Shown: in pieces, positions 24,026 through 34,618 of the stretch | Numbering within the stretch: the stretch's first letter is position 1 | How the letters are laid out: every line of letters begins with the position of its first letter | Assembly: GCA_002900995.3 (NCBI GenBank) | Contig: CM035308.1 | Location: 1,054,001-1,118,000, forward strand | Direction: 5' to 3' | DNA length: 64,000 nt | From: Ganoderma boninense | Taxonomy: Eukaryota; Basidiomycota; Agaricomycetes; Polyporales; Polyporaceae | Notes under the pieces: model-generated | Told to the model about the DNA's origin: nothing | Databases searched by the model: none | What the model saw: only the letters and a program-made list of their open reading frames with translations | Translations under genes and position numbers: made by a program

Positions 24026-24398
24026 TGTGAGCAGTTGAGTAGGAGACCCGAAAGTTTTGACAGACACTGTCATTGTTACCTGAGCGGCTGTGTGCTTTGC
24101 AATGTAGGGCGTTGAATATAATTACGCACCTGTATCCTGAGTCCGCAACAGATAGTTTTATTTTTAGGTGCTTTGTGTTCACGAATAGCGCATTGTAACC
24201 GTACTCATGGACATTGTTTCTCCCCATCTGTTGGCTCAAAACAATAGGGCGCTTGTGTTTTCCAATGTTGCACCGCCATGCCAGTCGGCGTCACCGAAGG
24301 TCAACTGCGACTGGCGCTTACCACTGCTCGCTCTTCACGTCATCTTGTAGGAGTGTTGGAACATCTGCGTAGAGTAAGTATCGTTTGGTATTTATTTC
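24026..24398. other. Intergenic region before the first cluster gene
   Basis: No coding sequence recognised. Moderately AT-rich between 24090 and 24240, unlike the GC-rich coding DNA nearby. Probably the methyltransferase 3' flank and the F-box gene promoter. Confidence 0.4.
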
Positions 24399-26102
24399 AT
24401 GGAGGACTATCACGAGAGCTCAAACGGACCAGGTCGAATGCACCAAGCACTTTTAATCCGAGAAATCTTGGATGACGTGTGCCAGCATGCAACGAACGAG
24501 ACTCTAGATCTGATGTCTCTGGCACAATCTTGCAAGGTGTTCCATGATACAGCTATCCAGGTCTTGTGGAGCCAGCTCCATAGTATGTACCCTCTTATAA
24601 AAACCCTTCCCGAGGATTCATGGATAATTGATGGAGAACACATCGTAAGTGAATGATTTACTGACCTTTCGCACCGTCTTCTGTTAATATCTATTTTGAA
24701 CACAGAAAATTGTCCGCTCCCTCGCACCTGACGATTGGACAAGCTTTCTTAAGTATTCGTCGCAAGTGCGGCAACTCGGAAGGGGGTACAATACTGGCCA
24801 GAAATATCCGAGGCTCGCGTCTGGAACTATGAGCTCGCTCTCTATTTATCGACCCGCCCTCATCCTGTTCCCACGATTGGTTGAGCTCAGCTGGAATGAT
24901 GGAATATTTCACAAGGACGACCGCGATCTTCCTGGTGTACTCGGCCTGATCAGTTCGCACCTCGAACGCATCTCTATCGAGGACTGGTCCCTCCTAGATG
25001 ACGATAACCAACATCTACAAACGTCCCTATCGATTATATCAACTCGATTCCGGTCCCTTCAGTACTTCTACCTCCATTTTATCCAAACTCCGGTGGTGTG
25101 TAGACTTATCCCCGGGGCCCTGCCGAGCAGTTTGAACAGCCTTCGTTCTTTTCGATGTCACCAAGTTCCCGTTTCGAGAGACGCGTTCTTTGCACTGGGC
25201 CAACTCAGACATCTCAGGGAGTTGTCCATCCGTCTTCCGGCTCTCCTATCCGTCTTCCGGCTCTCCTATCCTTTGCCCCGCTCCCGCCAAATGTCTTTCC
25301 GGCATTGCGCTCTATCGAGGTCACGGCAACGACGAAAAGCTATCTTGCGCTCACCACCGACATCGTCCGCTTTCAACAGGTGAAAAGCACAATCATCTAT
25401 CTCCGCGACGTCCCCGCAGCCCACAATGGCGCCCCTTTCTTCGACCTTATTTCTCGCCAGTTCTCACACAACGTGCTCTCTGAGCTCTCCATCTACATGA
25501 GCGATGACGCGAAAATGGGCCCCTGGCGGTCAGACAAGCTCACCGTCACGCGAGCCAACCTCCGTCCCCTCCTCTCCTTCAGGAACCTCACCGCGATGGA
25601 CGTGAACATCGCATGCGATTATGCCCTCGATGGCGATTTCTGCTCCGAGATCGCGCAGGCCTTCCCCGAGATCAACTGTCTGTACCTGGGCACCTACGAC
25701 TACTGTTTTCACGAGCCTCGCACGCTGCCCTTCATGACGGATGCCCTCACACCCTTCGCCATGCACTGCCCCCAGCTATCCACACTCGGCATCGCGTTCG
25801 ATGCCAGGCAGATCCTGAGCGTCGACGACGTCCGGGACACCCTCCTCTCTAAACCGAGCTCGTCTGAAGTCACCTCGCTGGACTGTTCGCACTGCCCCAT
25901 CGCCGACGCACATATGGTCGCTGCGTACCTCTCTCGCGTTTTCCCATTGTTGGATGGGGACTACGCTATCGATTGGCAGGATTTGGGGCCAACGCACCCG
26001 TTGTTCATACCGTGGCGGGGATGGGAAATCGTTTGGAGGGAGGTCCAAGAGAAAATCCCGTGGTTCAGAATGATACGTGATGACGAGAGGGCGGCGATGT
26101 AG
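24399..26102 (+). pseudogene. F-box/LRR-like gene A, frame broken by a 20-bp tandem duplication
   Basis: Exon 1 24399-24644, intron 24645-24705 (GTAAGT...ACAG), then the main exon. Residues ~15-60 form a degenerate F-box (LLIREILDDVCQHA, LMSLAQSCKVFHDTAIQVLW) and the rest is the weak leucine-rich repeat region shared by the cluster's other copies. At 25228-25267 a 20-base unit (ATCCGTCTTCCGGCTCTCCT) is present twice in tandem. Each copy encodes IRLPALLS in its own frame, so the reading frame shifts by two and hits a stop at 25383. From 25248 the other frame continues without a stop to 26102, ending with the family's AMHCPQLSTLGIAF and IRDDERAAM blocks. Otherwise the gene looks intact, so the lesion is recent, a polymorphism, or an assembly fault. 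F-box proteins recruit targets to SCF ubiquitin ligases; this one's target is unknown. Confidence 0.78.
25228..25267 (+). repeat. 20-bp perfect tandem duplication inside F-box-like gene A
   Basis: Two identical 20-nt copies, 25228-25247 and 25248-25267, followed by the first four bases of a third. Because 20 is not a multiple of three, the duplication shifts the coding frame. Confidence 0.97.
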
Positions 26103-26415
26103 GGGTAGGGACGGGTTGGTTATTGGTTAGTAGACTTCTGCGTGGTCTCGTGATGATGTCTCGTACCTCGTGTTGTTGAAACTTCCGTGACCAGGATATT
26201 CGTTGCTTGTTTTACAACATCCGGGATTCTGACCGTATGGCTGATTTGAGCGATCCTTAGGGCCTGTTCAGTTCTAGCTTATGATTCACAGGCTGTCGCA
26301 GAATAACACTCTAGGAACAGACTATCTTACACGCAGACCAGAAGGCACGGTGTTTCGTAACAGAGCGTTGTGCACCTCTCAAACATGCAACCGGCGACGT
26401 CTCTCAGTCCCCCAT
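26103..26415. other. Convergent 3' region of F-box A and P450 A
   Basis: 313 bp, AT-richer than the flanking coding DNA, between two facing stop codons. No gene is seen. Confidence 0.45.
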
Positions 26416-28530
26416 TCAGCTTTGCGAGTTCAATATTAACGTTGCTGCTTCTGGCGAGCGCGGTCGAATGGTGCAACGACGATCGACGGGATACCTGTGG
26501 TAGCAAGGTAGTGAGGAACCCAAGATGAGTTAATTAATAATGAAGTGGTACGTACGACAGGAATCCGTCGGACATCTCCATCTTCACACGAATAGGGTCA
26601 CCGTTCTCGTCCAATGGAGGGCCAATGTCGAAGACGTGCAGAACCGAAGCGATGTTGATGAAAAGGGAGGTGTCAGCAAAATAGCGTCCCGGGCAGATCC
26701 TGCACAAAAGTGAACACAGATCGTCGATGTCGCAACTGGAGGCAACGAACCTTCGTCCAAAGCCGAACACGAACGCAAGTGGATCACGGACACTGGGATC
26801 GAGCTTGCCATCCCGTATGAACCGCTCCGGGCGAAATTCGTCTGGATCCTCGTACTCGTCGGGGTCATGCATGCATGCCCTACAGTCGTCATTGGTCAGA
26901 ACGCTGCAGAGTGGCGCAAATAATCATAATCATGATGGACGAGGACGACTGACCAGATATTGGGGGTAATTATGGTACCTGCAGGTATGAAGTATCCTCG
27001 GTACTCATCGTCCTCCACCGTGCGGTGCGAAATCCCAAGAGGCGCAACATTGAACCACCGCAAAGTTTCCTTGACAATGGCATTGACGTAGACAAGCGCA
27101 TCACGATCGTCGAAGTCGGGAAGGCGCTTCGACCCCACCACCGTGGACAGCTCCGCTTGAGCTTTCTTCTGGACGTCAGGATTCAAGGACAAGGCTAGGA
27201 ATGCGGCTTGGAGCGTCGAATACGTCTACGTCGTGCCAGGGTAAGATGAGAAGTTCCAAGATAAAAATTTGTGGACATGGTGCGTACCGTGTCTGAACCG
27301 GCTGCCATGTGTGTTGTTTGAATGGAGAGTCGTATATTGGGTAAAGCCGAGAGCATGAGCTTTACTTACCAACATAAGCTGCTCCAGCAACTGTCTTCAC
27401 AAGCTCGTCCTGTTGAATACCTGATGGATATTCTTCCACATCGCTCTTGGCCGAAAGCAGAGAATCGACTATGGGCACACAATAGGGCAATGCATTGTCT
27501 GTCTGGGATACGCTGGAAATAAGATGAACGAAGAAAGGCGACAAGTGTGGGCATACGTACGAATGCGGTGTTACGCCGAGCATATGGGACATCTTTGAGT
27601 GTTCTGGATGCTTCCCGCCACTCAGCAAATTGAGCCTGGAACCCTGCACCCGGGACCCATCTGGGCACATAGCGTAGCAGAGGGACATAGTCGACCAGGA
27701 ATTTCCCCGGAACTATGGTCTGGCTTGGTCCCTCGATCGCCTTTTCGATTACGTGGACGATCTCGGTGTTCTCATCTTCAATGTCAATGCCATAGGCGAC
27801 CTTCAAGATTGTTGCGGCGAAGGTACTGTCGAGTCAAGAACACGGTGAGATTTGGGTTCACGCCTTTGCAGCTATGTGCCACTTACAATCGAACATGTTG
27901 TTCAATACAGGTAGGATTTTTCAACACCTTTACCAGGAAGCGGCGAGCGACCGCGACCTGCACATGCTTGTACGCACTCAGCGCGCCAGGATGGAAGTGT
28001 TGCCAAAAGGCCCGTCTACAATCCTTCCACTCAGCAGCATATGGCATAAAGCCAAGAGTTTCGCTGAGAGCACTCCTACGCCTCCCCATAAGGGTTGTAT
28101 TAAGTCAATCTGATAAGTAGGTACGCACAAAACGATCGAAGGGCTAAGCACTCGATCCGAGGTGTTCGCAGGGCGTTTCTCGAGATATTCAGTGATGGTG
28201 GCAGGACTGCCTAGGATGAGGTTATGTTGACCAAACCTGCGATAGTAGATTACATCGCCTATGCGACACAAAAAGTCAATATACATAGGATACGTACAAG
28301 TTGAAAGACCACTTACCATATTTTCCACGCATTATGTTTAGTGTAAACCACGGTTTTACTTTAGGAATGTTGAAGTAGCCAACGACCAGTGGGAGCAAGG
28401 TCGGACCTGGGGGCAGTCTTCTCCCATGAAGGCGCGCTTTCCAAGCGAAGAGCGAGCGGAGGTAGATGACGACGAGGTAGCCTAAGAAGAGCGCTGCCAG
28501 ATTTTGGTGGAACAAGTGAATGTAAGCCAT
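26416..28530 (-). CDS. Cytochrome P450 A (microsomal monooxygenase)
   Basis: Haem-thiolate monooxygenase anchored in the ER. Ten minus-strand exons: 28317-28530, 28129-28258, 27887-28081, 27561-27825, 27370-27502, 27288-27301, 26954-27225, 26751-26879, 26556-26699, 26416-26494 (524 residues). An N-terminal membrane helix (LFLGYLVVIYLRSLF) is followed by the proline hinge RRLPPGPTLLPLV. The I-helix motif AGSDT straddles a 14-nt exon, the K-helix has ETLR, the meander has DEFRPERF, and the haem-binding loop reads FGFGRRICPGRYFA across an intron. The open frame begins at a GTG; the first ATG is 28530 and gives a normal anchor. All P450 hallmarks are intact, so the enzyme is probably active; substrate unknown. 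CYP family cannot be assigned here. Convergent with F-box gene A. Confidence 0.93.
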
Positions 28531-29758
28531 AGGCAAAGGAATCACGGTCCTGAATAAGCCCAGACAGTCCGCTGCTGTAGAGTATCAAGAGGAATGCGTC
28601 AGAGAGGCTGGGCTGAATGGACCTGAAGTGGTAGGCCTATATCTACCCAACGTTGGGACTCAAGGTTTAATATCATGCCCCGAGTGATGGCTGTCATTGC
28701 ATTGCGCGTCCGATCTACTGCAGAATCGGGTTTCAACCTTCCAACTAAGGTCAGACCGGGACAGAGACCGATAAGGTTTTCTTGAGCAAACCCACATGAT
28801 CCTGTGTGGGAAGGAGTGGTCAGAATCATCAAAGGTGTATAACCGAACCTTGTGCACGAAACGAATAGCAATGTCTTCCAAGACTCAGAAGAAAAAGTGG
28901 GCTACTGGCCCAAATTTCCTACACCCTCCAGTATAATCGTATTGCGTGTCTTGGGCACCATGCAACTTGGCTTGTTCTACACGATTGTCTACGGCAACGC
29001 CTGACTCCTTCTGAACGAGTCAATTTCTGAGGGGCGCCAAATGTTCTCTGCGATCAGCGAACGTTGGCACGGAAGCCACCTATATAGGACACCAATAAGG
29101 TTGCTCCAAAGCCTGCAGGTACAACTGGGATGAATGTCAACAAGCAAATGGACGGATTGAGCCTCTGCGCAAACCAAAATAACAGGTTGCTGGCTATATG
29201 CAGAACGCCATAGGCAGCGTGGCGTAGGGCTACGGCAGCACCACGAAGCATTGTGGAGATTAGCAACCTCTTCATGGGAGGGGTCTGAATGCCCCATTGA
29301 CAGCTTCCTTCGATGCACAGCGGAGGTTCAGTCAATGAAAGCCATTCAGGACAGAGGACCGGGAATTTGAATAGCCTGACTGGTTTCAGATGGAGCACGA
29401 CATGGAACTACTGGACGTCAAGTTACAGCTTTTGAGAACTCGGAGTTGGGATGGAGGGGCTCCAGATGGAGACTCGTATGCCTGCGCGACCGGCGACTAC
29501 CATTGCAATCCACGACTCCGAGCGCCCCATGCATGGTTCTCACGCCCACGTGGACAGCGCTTGGGTCCCGGCACCGACTTGCTCACCTCGACTCGGACTC
29601 TTGCTCATCTTGGTGTGTGCTTAAGCTGGTATACGCCCCCATTCTGCGCCCATACTTACTGTACTACCCCGACCGGGATAGGCGGCGCGTACCAGCACCC
29701 TGAAGGCAAGGTTCCACTGGCGAGCAAATGTGATCCACCATGCATGTATTACGCGGAC
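28531..29758. other. Region between P450 A and F-box B
   Basis: 1.2 kb holding the divergent promoters. A minus-strand frame from an ATG at 29275 to 29054 would encode 73 residues with two hydrophobic segments (LLISTMLRGAAVALR and ICLLTFIPVVPAGFGATLL), but support is weak. The plus-strand frame of F-box B extends upstream to 29390 without protein character. Confidence 0.35.
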
Positions 29759-31465
29759 ATGGAACTCACAACATTTAGGACCTTAGAAGATTTTACCATT
29801 GTCCACCGAACTCTGCAGATCATCGAAGTCTATGAACGTATCTACGAGGCTGCGGATCGCAAGTCTCTCGCCCAATTAGCCCAGACGTGCAAGACATTCT
29901 ACTCCACAACCAAACGGGCACTCTGGAGGACTATACCCAATCTTTCCCCTTTAATCCGATGCTTCCCGACGGATTCTTGGCTGATGGCCCAAGGCACCAT
30001 GGTCCGCGTCCTCTCTGCTCGTCTGTCTTCACGAGTTGACGATCTCACGCCCTTACAGAGGACGACACGTGTCATTCTTCCACACGAGTGGGCTCGATTC
30101 CTAGAGAATGCACAGCATGTGCGAGTCATCGGTTTCAATCCCGTCAGCCAACGACCCCAGCTCGACGTCAGCGCCATGGAGACTCTCATAGGTCTATGGC
30201 CGACTATTGTTCTTTTCCCCAACATCGTAGCTCTAGATTCCAGGGTGCTCCTTGATGGTCTCAAGCCAGAGTACCTGCCTGTGGTCCTGCTCATGACGGG
30301 CCATAAACTGAAGACCCTTCATATCGGCTCATGCGGCATTTATAGCATGATACCTGAAGCCGTCTTCCGCGCCTCGGTCAGCTTGTCAACGACTCGCTTT
30401 CCGAATCTCCAGGACGTCCACTTTTCTGCTATGGAAGTGACGCATGAGAGGATGCAATTGGAAACTTCGTTATCTATCACTTCGTTCGTGTCTTCCCTCT
30501 CGTCGCTCAGGAGATTCGAGTCCTCCAGAATCCCGCTTACGATGGACGCCATTACGTTTCTCGTCCAACTCCCAACGCTCCGCGAGCTCTCAATCTGTCT
30601 CCCAGGCGGTGTCAACTGGACTGCGCTCGAGCAAGTCCCTCAACCTGTCGGCGCGTGGATGAAGATACGACTGTCCACTACAATCCAAGCCTATACTAAA
30701 TTCGCACAGGCTATCTCCCTCCCTCATGCCGAGGAGCTTACCTTGTGGATAACAGACATGATTACCCGCGACTCCAACTGGATTGTTCCTTTTTTCACTG
30801 CCCTCCGCCGCCAACTCTCTCCTACATCCCTCCGCTCGCTCACAATCAGGCAATTTTCTACTGCCGGGCTCGCGGAAGCGAGAGCCAGCCCAGTGGTCCT
30901 CCGCCCACCCCACCTCCGGCCTCTCCTCGACTTCGCGGGGATGGAGCGCTTCACCCTCGCCCTGGTCTGCCAGAGTGCGTTCGATGCCGCGCTCCTGCGA
31001 GACGTCGCCCGCGCCTGGCCCCGTCTCGTCTACTTGTCGCTGCTGTGCGAAAGGTTTTGCGCGTCCCACTCTCTGCCACCTCTCAACGCGCTCATGCCCT
31101 TAGCCGTGCACTGTCCGGACCTTCACACCCTCCGCGTCGTCGTCTACGCCGCCTCGAGACAGCAAGCCGTGGATCTCGGCGAGTTCGGTGGACGGGCGAG
31201 CAACTCGAAGCTCACGTTACTCGATGTGGGCCCCTCGCCTATCGACAACCCGGCCACGGTCGCGATCACTATCGCACGCATGTTCCCGTCGCTCGTTGGG
31301 GCTAGGTGCATTGTATCTGGAAGCTTTCCCGAAGGAACGGACCCGCAAGGGAGATTTCAGGCAGGCTGGAACGAGGTCCGCCAGTACCTTCCGATGTTCG
31401 CCCTCGTGCGCCAGGACGAACGTTTGAGGATTGCGCAGGGGGATGCAGAGCGAGGCGGAGGTTAG
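29759..31465 (+). CDS. F-box/LRR-like protein B
   Basis: Proposed start 29759, placed about 30 residues before the F-box-like segment (YERIYEAADRKSLAQLAQTC, then KTFYSTTKRALWRTI). A 57-nt in-frame intron, 30002-30058, is likely because the corresponding position carries an intron in copies A, 3 and 4. Its donor GTCCGC is unusual; with it removed the protein is 549 residues. The body is a series of weak leucine-rich segments (LRRFESSRIPLTMDAITFLV; LRPLLDFAGMERFTLALV) ending with AVHCPDLHTLRVVV and VRQDERLRI, matching A, 3 and 4. No frame break. Likely an SCF substrate receptor; target unknown. It lies head-to-tail with F-box A and is convergent with P450 B, 118 bp apart. Confidence 0.78.
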   Translation: MELTTFRTLEDFTIVHRTLQIIEVYERIYEAADRKSLAQLAQTCKTFYSTTKRALWRTIPNLSPLIRCFPTDSWLMAQGTMVRVLSARLSSRVDDLTPLQRTTRVILPHEWARFLENAQHVRVIGFNPVSQRPQLDVSAMETLIGLWPTIVLFPNIVALDSRVLLDGLKPEYLPVVLLMTGHKLKTLHIGSCGIYSMIPEAVFRASVSLSTTRFPNLQDVHFSAMEVTHERMQLETSLSITSFVSSLSSLRRFESSRIPLTMDAITFLVQLPTLRELSICLPGGVNWTALEQVPQPVGAWMKIRLSTTIQAYTKFAQAISLPHAEELTLWITDMITRDSNWIVPFFTALRRQLSPTSLRSLTIRQFSTAGLAEARASPVVLRPPHLRPLLDFAGMERFTLALVCQSAFDAALLRDVARAWPRLVYLSLLCERFCASHSLPPLNALMPLAVHCPDLHTLRVVVYAASRQQAVDLGEFGGRASNSKLTLLDVGPSPIDNPATVAITIARMFPSLVGARCIVSGSFPEGTDPQGRFQAGWNEVRQYLPMFALVRQDERLRIAQGDAERGGG

Positions 31466-31583
31466 GACCATCGAAGTCAACATTGGATGTCGGGATTTAG
31501 GTTATTCGGAGAGCACTTCTTGGAGCAGAAGTTTTCGTTGTGCTTCATGTAACATACATGATGACTACAAGGCTTCGGCCACT

Positions 31584-33641
31584 TCAAGACTCGATAGATG
31601 CACGTATCAAGGCGGCTGCATCCGCGAAGCGAGACCTGATGGTACAGCGACAATCTTCAGGGAACCTGCGTGCATCGTGTATCACTAGCAGCTCAAAATG
31701 CTCTAGATAGACGGACTGTGGCTTACGAGATAAAGCGATCTGACATTGCCACCTCAATTTTGATAGGCTTGCCGTTTTCGTCGAGCGGCGGCGTAATGTC
31801 AAAGACGTGAAGGACGGAGGCGATATTGAGAAATAACGACGCCTCTGCGAAGTATCTTCCTGGACAGATCCTAGCCGATCCACAGTATCAATACATATCC
31901 AGAGAGGATACAACCTCGGAGAACGACAGACCTGCGGCCCGAGCCGAATATATATGCAGATGGGTCGCAAATGCTGAGGTCGAGCTTCCCATCACAGATG
32001 AACCGTTCCGGTCGGAATTCGTCGGGGTCCTCGAAGGTTTCCGGGTCGTGCATGCATGCCCTTGAAAGAAGCCTGAGATTTACGCAAAAGACGAGAGTCG
32101 CACAAGCACGTACCAAATGTTAGCAGTGAGAACGGTCCCGGCGGGGATAAAGTAGCCCCGGAACTCATCGTCCACAAGGGTCCGATGCGAAATGCCCAGG
32201 GGAGTCACAGTGAACCAGCGGAACGACTCCTTCATGAGGGCGTTGATGTACACCAACAACGCACGATCGTCAAAGCTCGGAAGCCGTTTGGGGCCAACAA
32301 CGGCATCCAGTTCGGCCTGCGCTTTCTTCTGAACTTCGGGATATAATGACAGAGCAAGGATGGTTGCTTGCAATGTCGCGATCGTCTGAGGGATCACTGG
32401 TATGAGGCCAGAGATCCTACTTGTTCCGAGTCGTTCACCAGGTTCAACTCACCGTATCCGCACCGGCTGCAACAGAGCTGGCATGAGAAACCGGTTGAGA
32501 AATGAGAGTGACAAATGTTACCTTCTAATGCAATAGCCGCAACGTCTTTGATGAGTTCCTCCGAGAAGGTCTGGCTATTCCTCGTGCCTGACAGCATGAT
32601 GTCGACAATGGGGTCGATATGGAGGCTGACAGTCTTCTCTGTCTAGGAATCAAAGAGTCATTTCCAACGGGACTTTGTCTCAATAATTAGATATCAAGTG
32701 ATACACTCACTACCGCCGTATTGCGAGAGGTGAAAACGAAGTCCTTGAAGGACAAACTTTCATCCTTCCACTCCTGGAAGACTTTATGAAATCCGCCGCC
32801 AGGGAACCACGAAGGGAGGTGTTTCAAGATGGGCACATGGTCCACCACAAACTTGCCAGGTACCATGGTTTGGGAGACGCCGTCCAACACCGTCTCGACA
32901 CGCTGTATCAGCTCGGTATTCGCGTCTTCGACATCGATGCCGTACGCGATTTTGAGGATCGAAGCAGAGAACGTACTGCGTGATCATCGCTCAGACATAA
33001 GAACAGATAGACTGGTGTGGCCACTTACAAGCTGATGTGTTGCTTGAAGTTAAGCGGATCTTGAAGCAACCTGGTCAGAAGGAGGCGGGAGATGGCGACT
33101 TGCACTGGCTGGTATCTAGAGATCGCTCCGGGGTTGAAATGCTGCCACAGAGCACGCCTGTAGTCCCTCCATCTCTGACCATACGGCATTAATCCGAGAA
33201 CCCAATCGGCACTGAGTCTGGGACTCGGGATGAGCTTGGCGAAACAGGGAAGGAAACTTAGATACTCACAGATCGACCGTTGCAGTCACGAGTCGATCAG
33301 AAGTGTTGGCTGTATGTTTGTCCAGGAACTCTGAGACTGCAGAGGTGCTGCCGAGTACGACATAGTCCTGATTCAAGCTCGACATATAGACAATGTCACC
33401 TAGATGCGGTGTCTTCAGTATGCATGTGAGCGAATATATCTCCACAGCGCTCACCGTATTTATTGCAAAAGTCCCGAAGCCCGACCCATGGCCTCACCTT
33501 TGGGAAGTCAAAGACGTTCCCGACAACCGGGAGAGCGGATGGGCCAGGGGGCAAGGGTCTGCCCTTAGTGCGCGACCTCCACTGGAAGTGGTAGCGCAGG
33601 TAGACGATGCCAAACAACAAACCCAGAGCTACAAGTAGCAT
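31584..33641 (-). CDS. Cytochrome P450 B (paralogue of P450 A)
   Basis: Ten minus-strand exons: 33455-33641, 33270-33399, 33029-33217, 32711-32975, 32522-32642, 32453-32466, 32114-32385, 31932-32060, 31727-31870, 31584-31665 (510 residues). N-terminal helix LLVALGLLFGIVYLRY, hinge RPLPPGPSALPVVGN, I-helix AGADT, K-helix ESFR, DEFRPERF, and haem loop FGSGRRICPGRYFA. Exons 2, 4, 6, 7, 8 and 9 have exactly the same lengths as in P450 A (130, 265, 14, 272, 129 and 144 nt), and all other differences are multiples of three. Over the K-helix exon the two proteins look about three-quarters identical by eye. Probably an intact, active enzyme. The ATG at 33641 is preferred over the upstream GTG. Confidence 0.93.
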
Positions 33642-33922
33642 TTCAAGGTGAAAGGGACGGGGTGAAAGCGGTAGAATGGGTGGAAACTTCGGGAACAATC
33701 TCCCATTGAGTATCTTTATATACTTCACTGCGGTTGCAATTGGAGCATTATCGTGTCACTGGCACCGAGACCACGGCGCCAACCTAGAAGAAGGGAGGAA
33801 TCGAAGGGTTGACCCCCGTAAGTGAATTCAACACGACGGGGAATTTTCTCTGCAGGGCTAGACCAGTAAGCATGAGGATCCATTGCATATCTCTAAATCT
33901 CACCTACTCAATCAATTTCTCT

Positions 33923-34292
33923 TCAAACATGGAACCCAGTAGCAGAACCATCCTCACGGAGGAATCGCGGCCGTGATGAGTCAACTTCCCGTTGTAAGAC
34001 TCGATGCCAGCCTGATCCAGAGCAACTGGCGTACTAATGTGCAGGGTTGATTGCCTAATACGCTGAGCCATGCCGGTGCTCCCGGTCTCAGACTTACCAA
34101 ACTGATTAGAAGAGACCCAAGGACGACTGGAAAGACGACGGTTGCCACGAGCCCTAACACGTTGCTGACAATCTTAATCTCAAGCCAAAGTGCGCCAGGA
34201 TGCGCAAGGTTGCGAGCAAAGGCGCAGTTCTCGCGTTGACTTTCGATAGGTTTCCCTGCGGGCTTTGTGAGCAACTCGGAATAAAAGATCAT
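33923..34292 (-). CDS. Possible small single-pass membrane protein upstream of P450 B
   Basis: Two-exon model 34098-34292 and 33923-34033, with a GTAAGT...TTAG intron of 64 nt, encoding about 101 residues. A membrane segment (VLGLVATVVFPVVLGSLLIS) ends exactly at the exon junction. It has an ATG, a canonical intron and the same strand as P450 B, but no recognised family. It may be chance. A short hydrophobic frame in the equivalent place before P450 A (29054-29275) is vaguely similar. Confidence 0.3.
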
Positions 34293-34618
34293 TTTATGGG
34301 AACTGACAGCAGCAGACCACGTTGCCTGGTCACCTCTCGCTACACCCGCACACGTGTGCTCCCTGTGTAACCGACGTAGGATGCATATGCCCATGTCCTT
34401 TCCTGATTATGCTCCCACAGCACCACAGCGTCGATTAGGAAGGAGCACTCCTACTTCAATGGCTCGAAGGAGGGGTGCGCCAAGCCGCCATTACGCCAAT
34501 CAAGATATACTGTACATTATGTAGTAGCTTTGCATGTATACTTTCCTGGCTTGCGAAAGGTTTGTCAGTTAGATAATGTATGCCGAGGACAGCCGTACTC
34601 ACCATCAAGTCCCTCGCA
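34293..34618. other. Intergenic region before the 3' end of F-box 3
   Basis: Contains a CACACGTGT-type E-box palindrome near 34350. No gene is seen. Confidence 0.35.
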
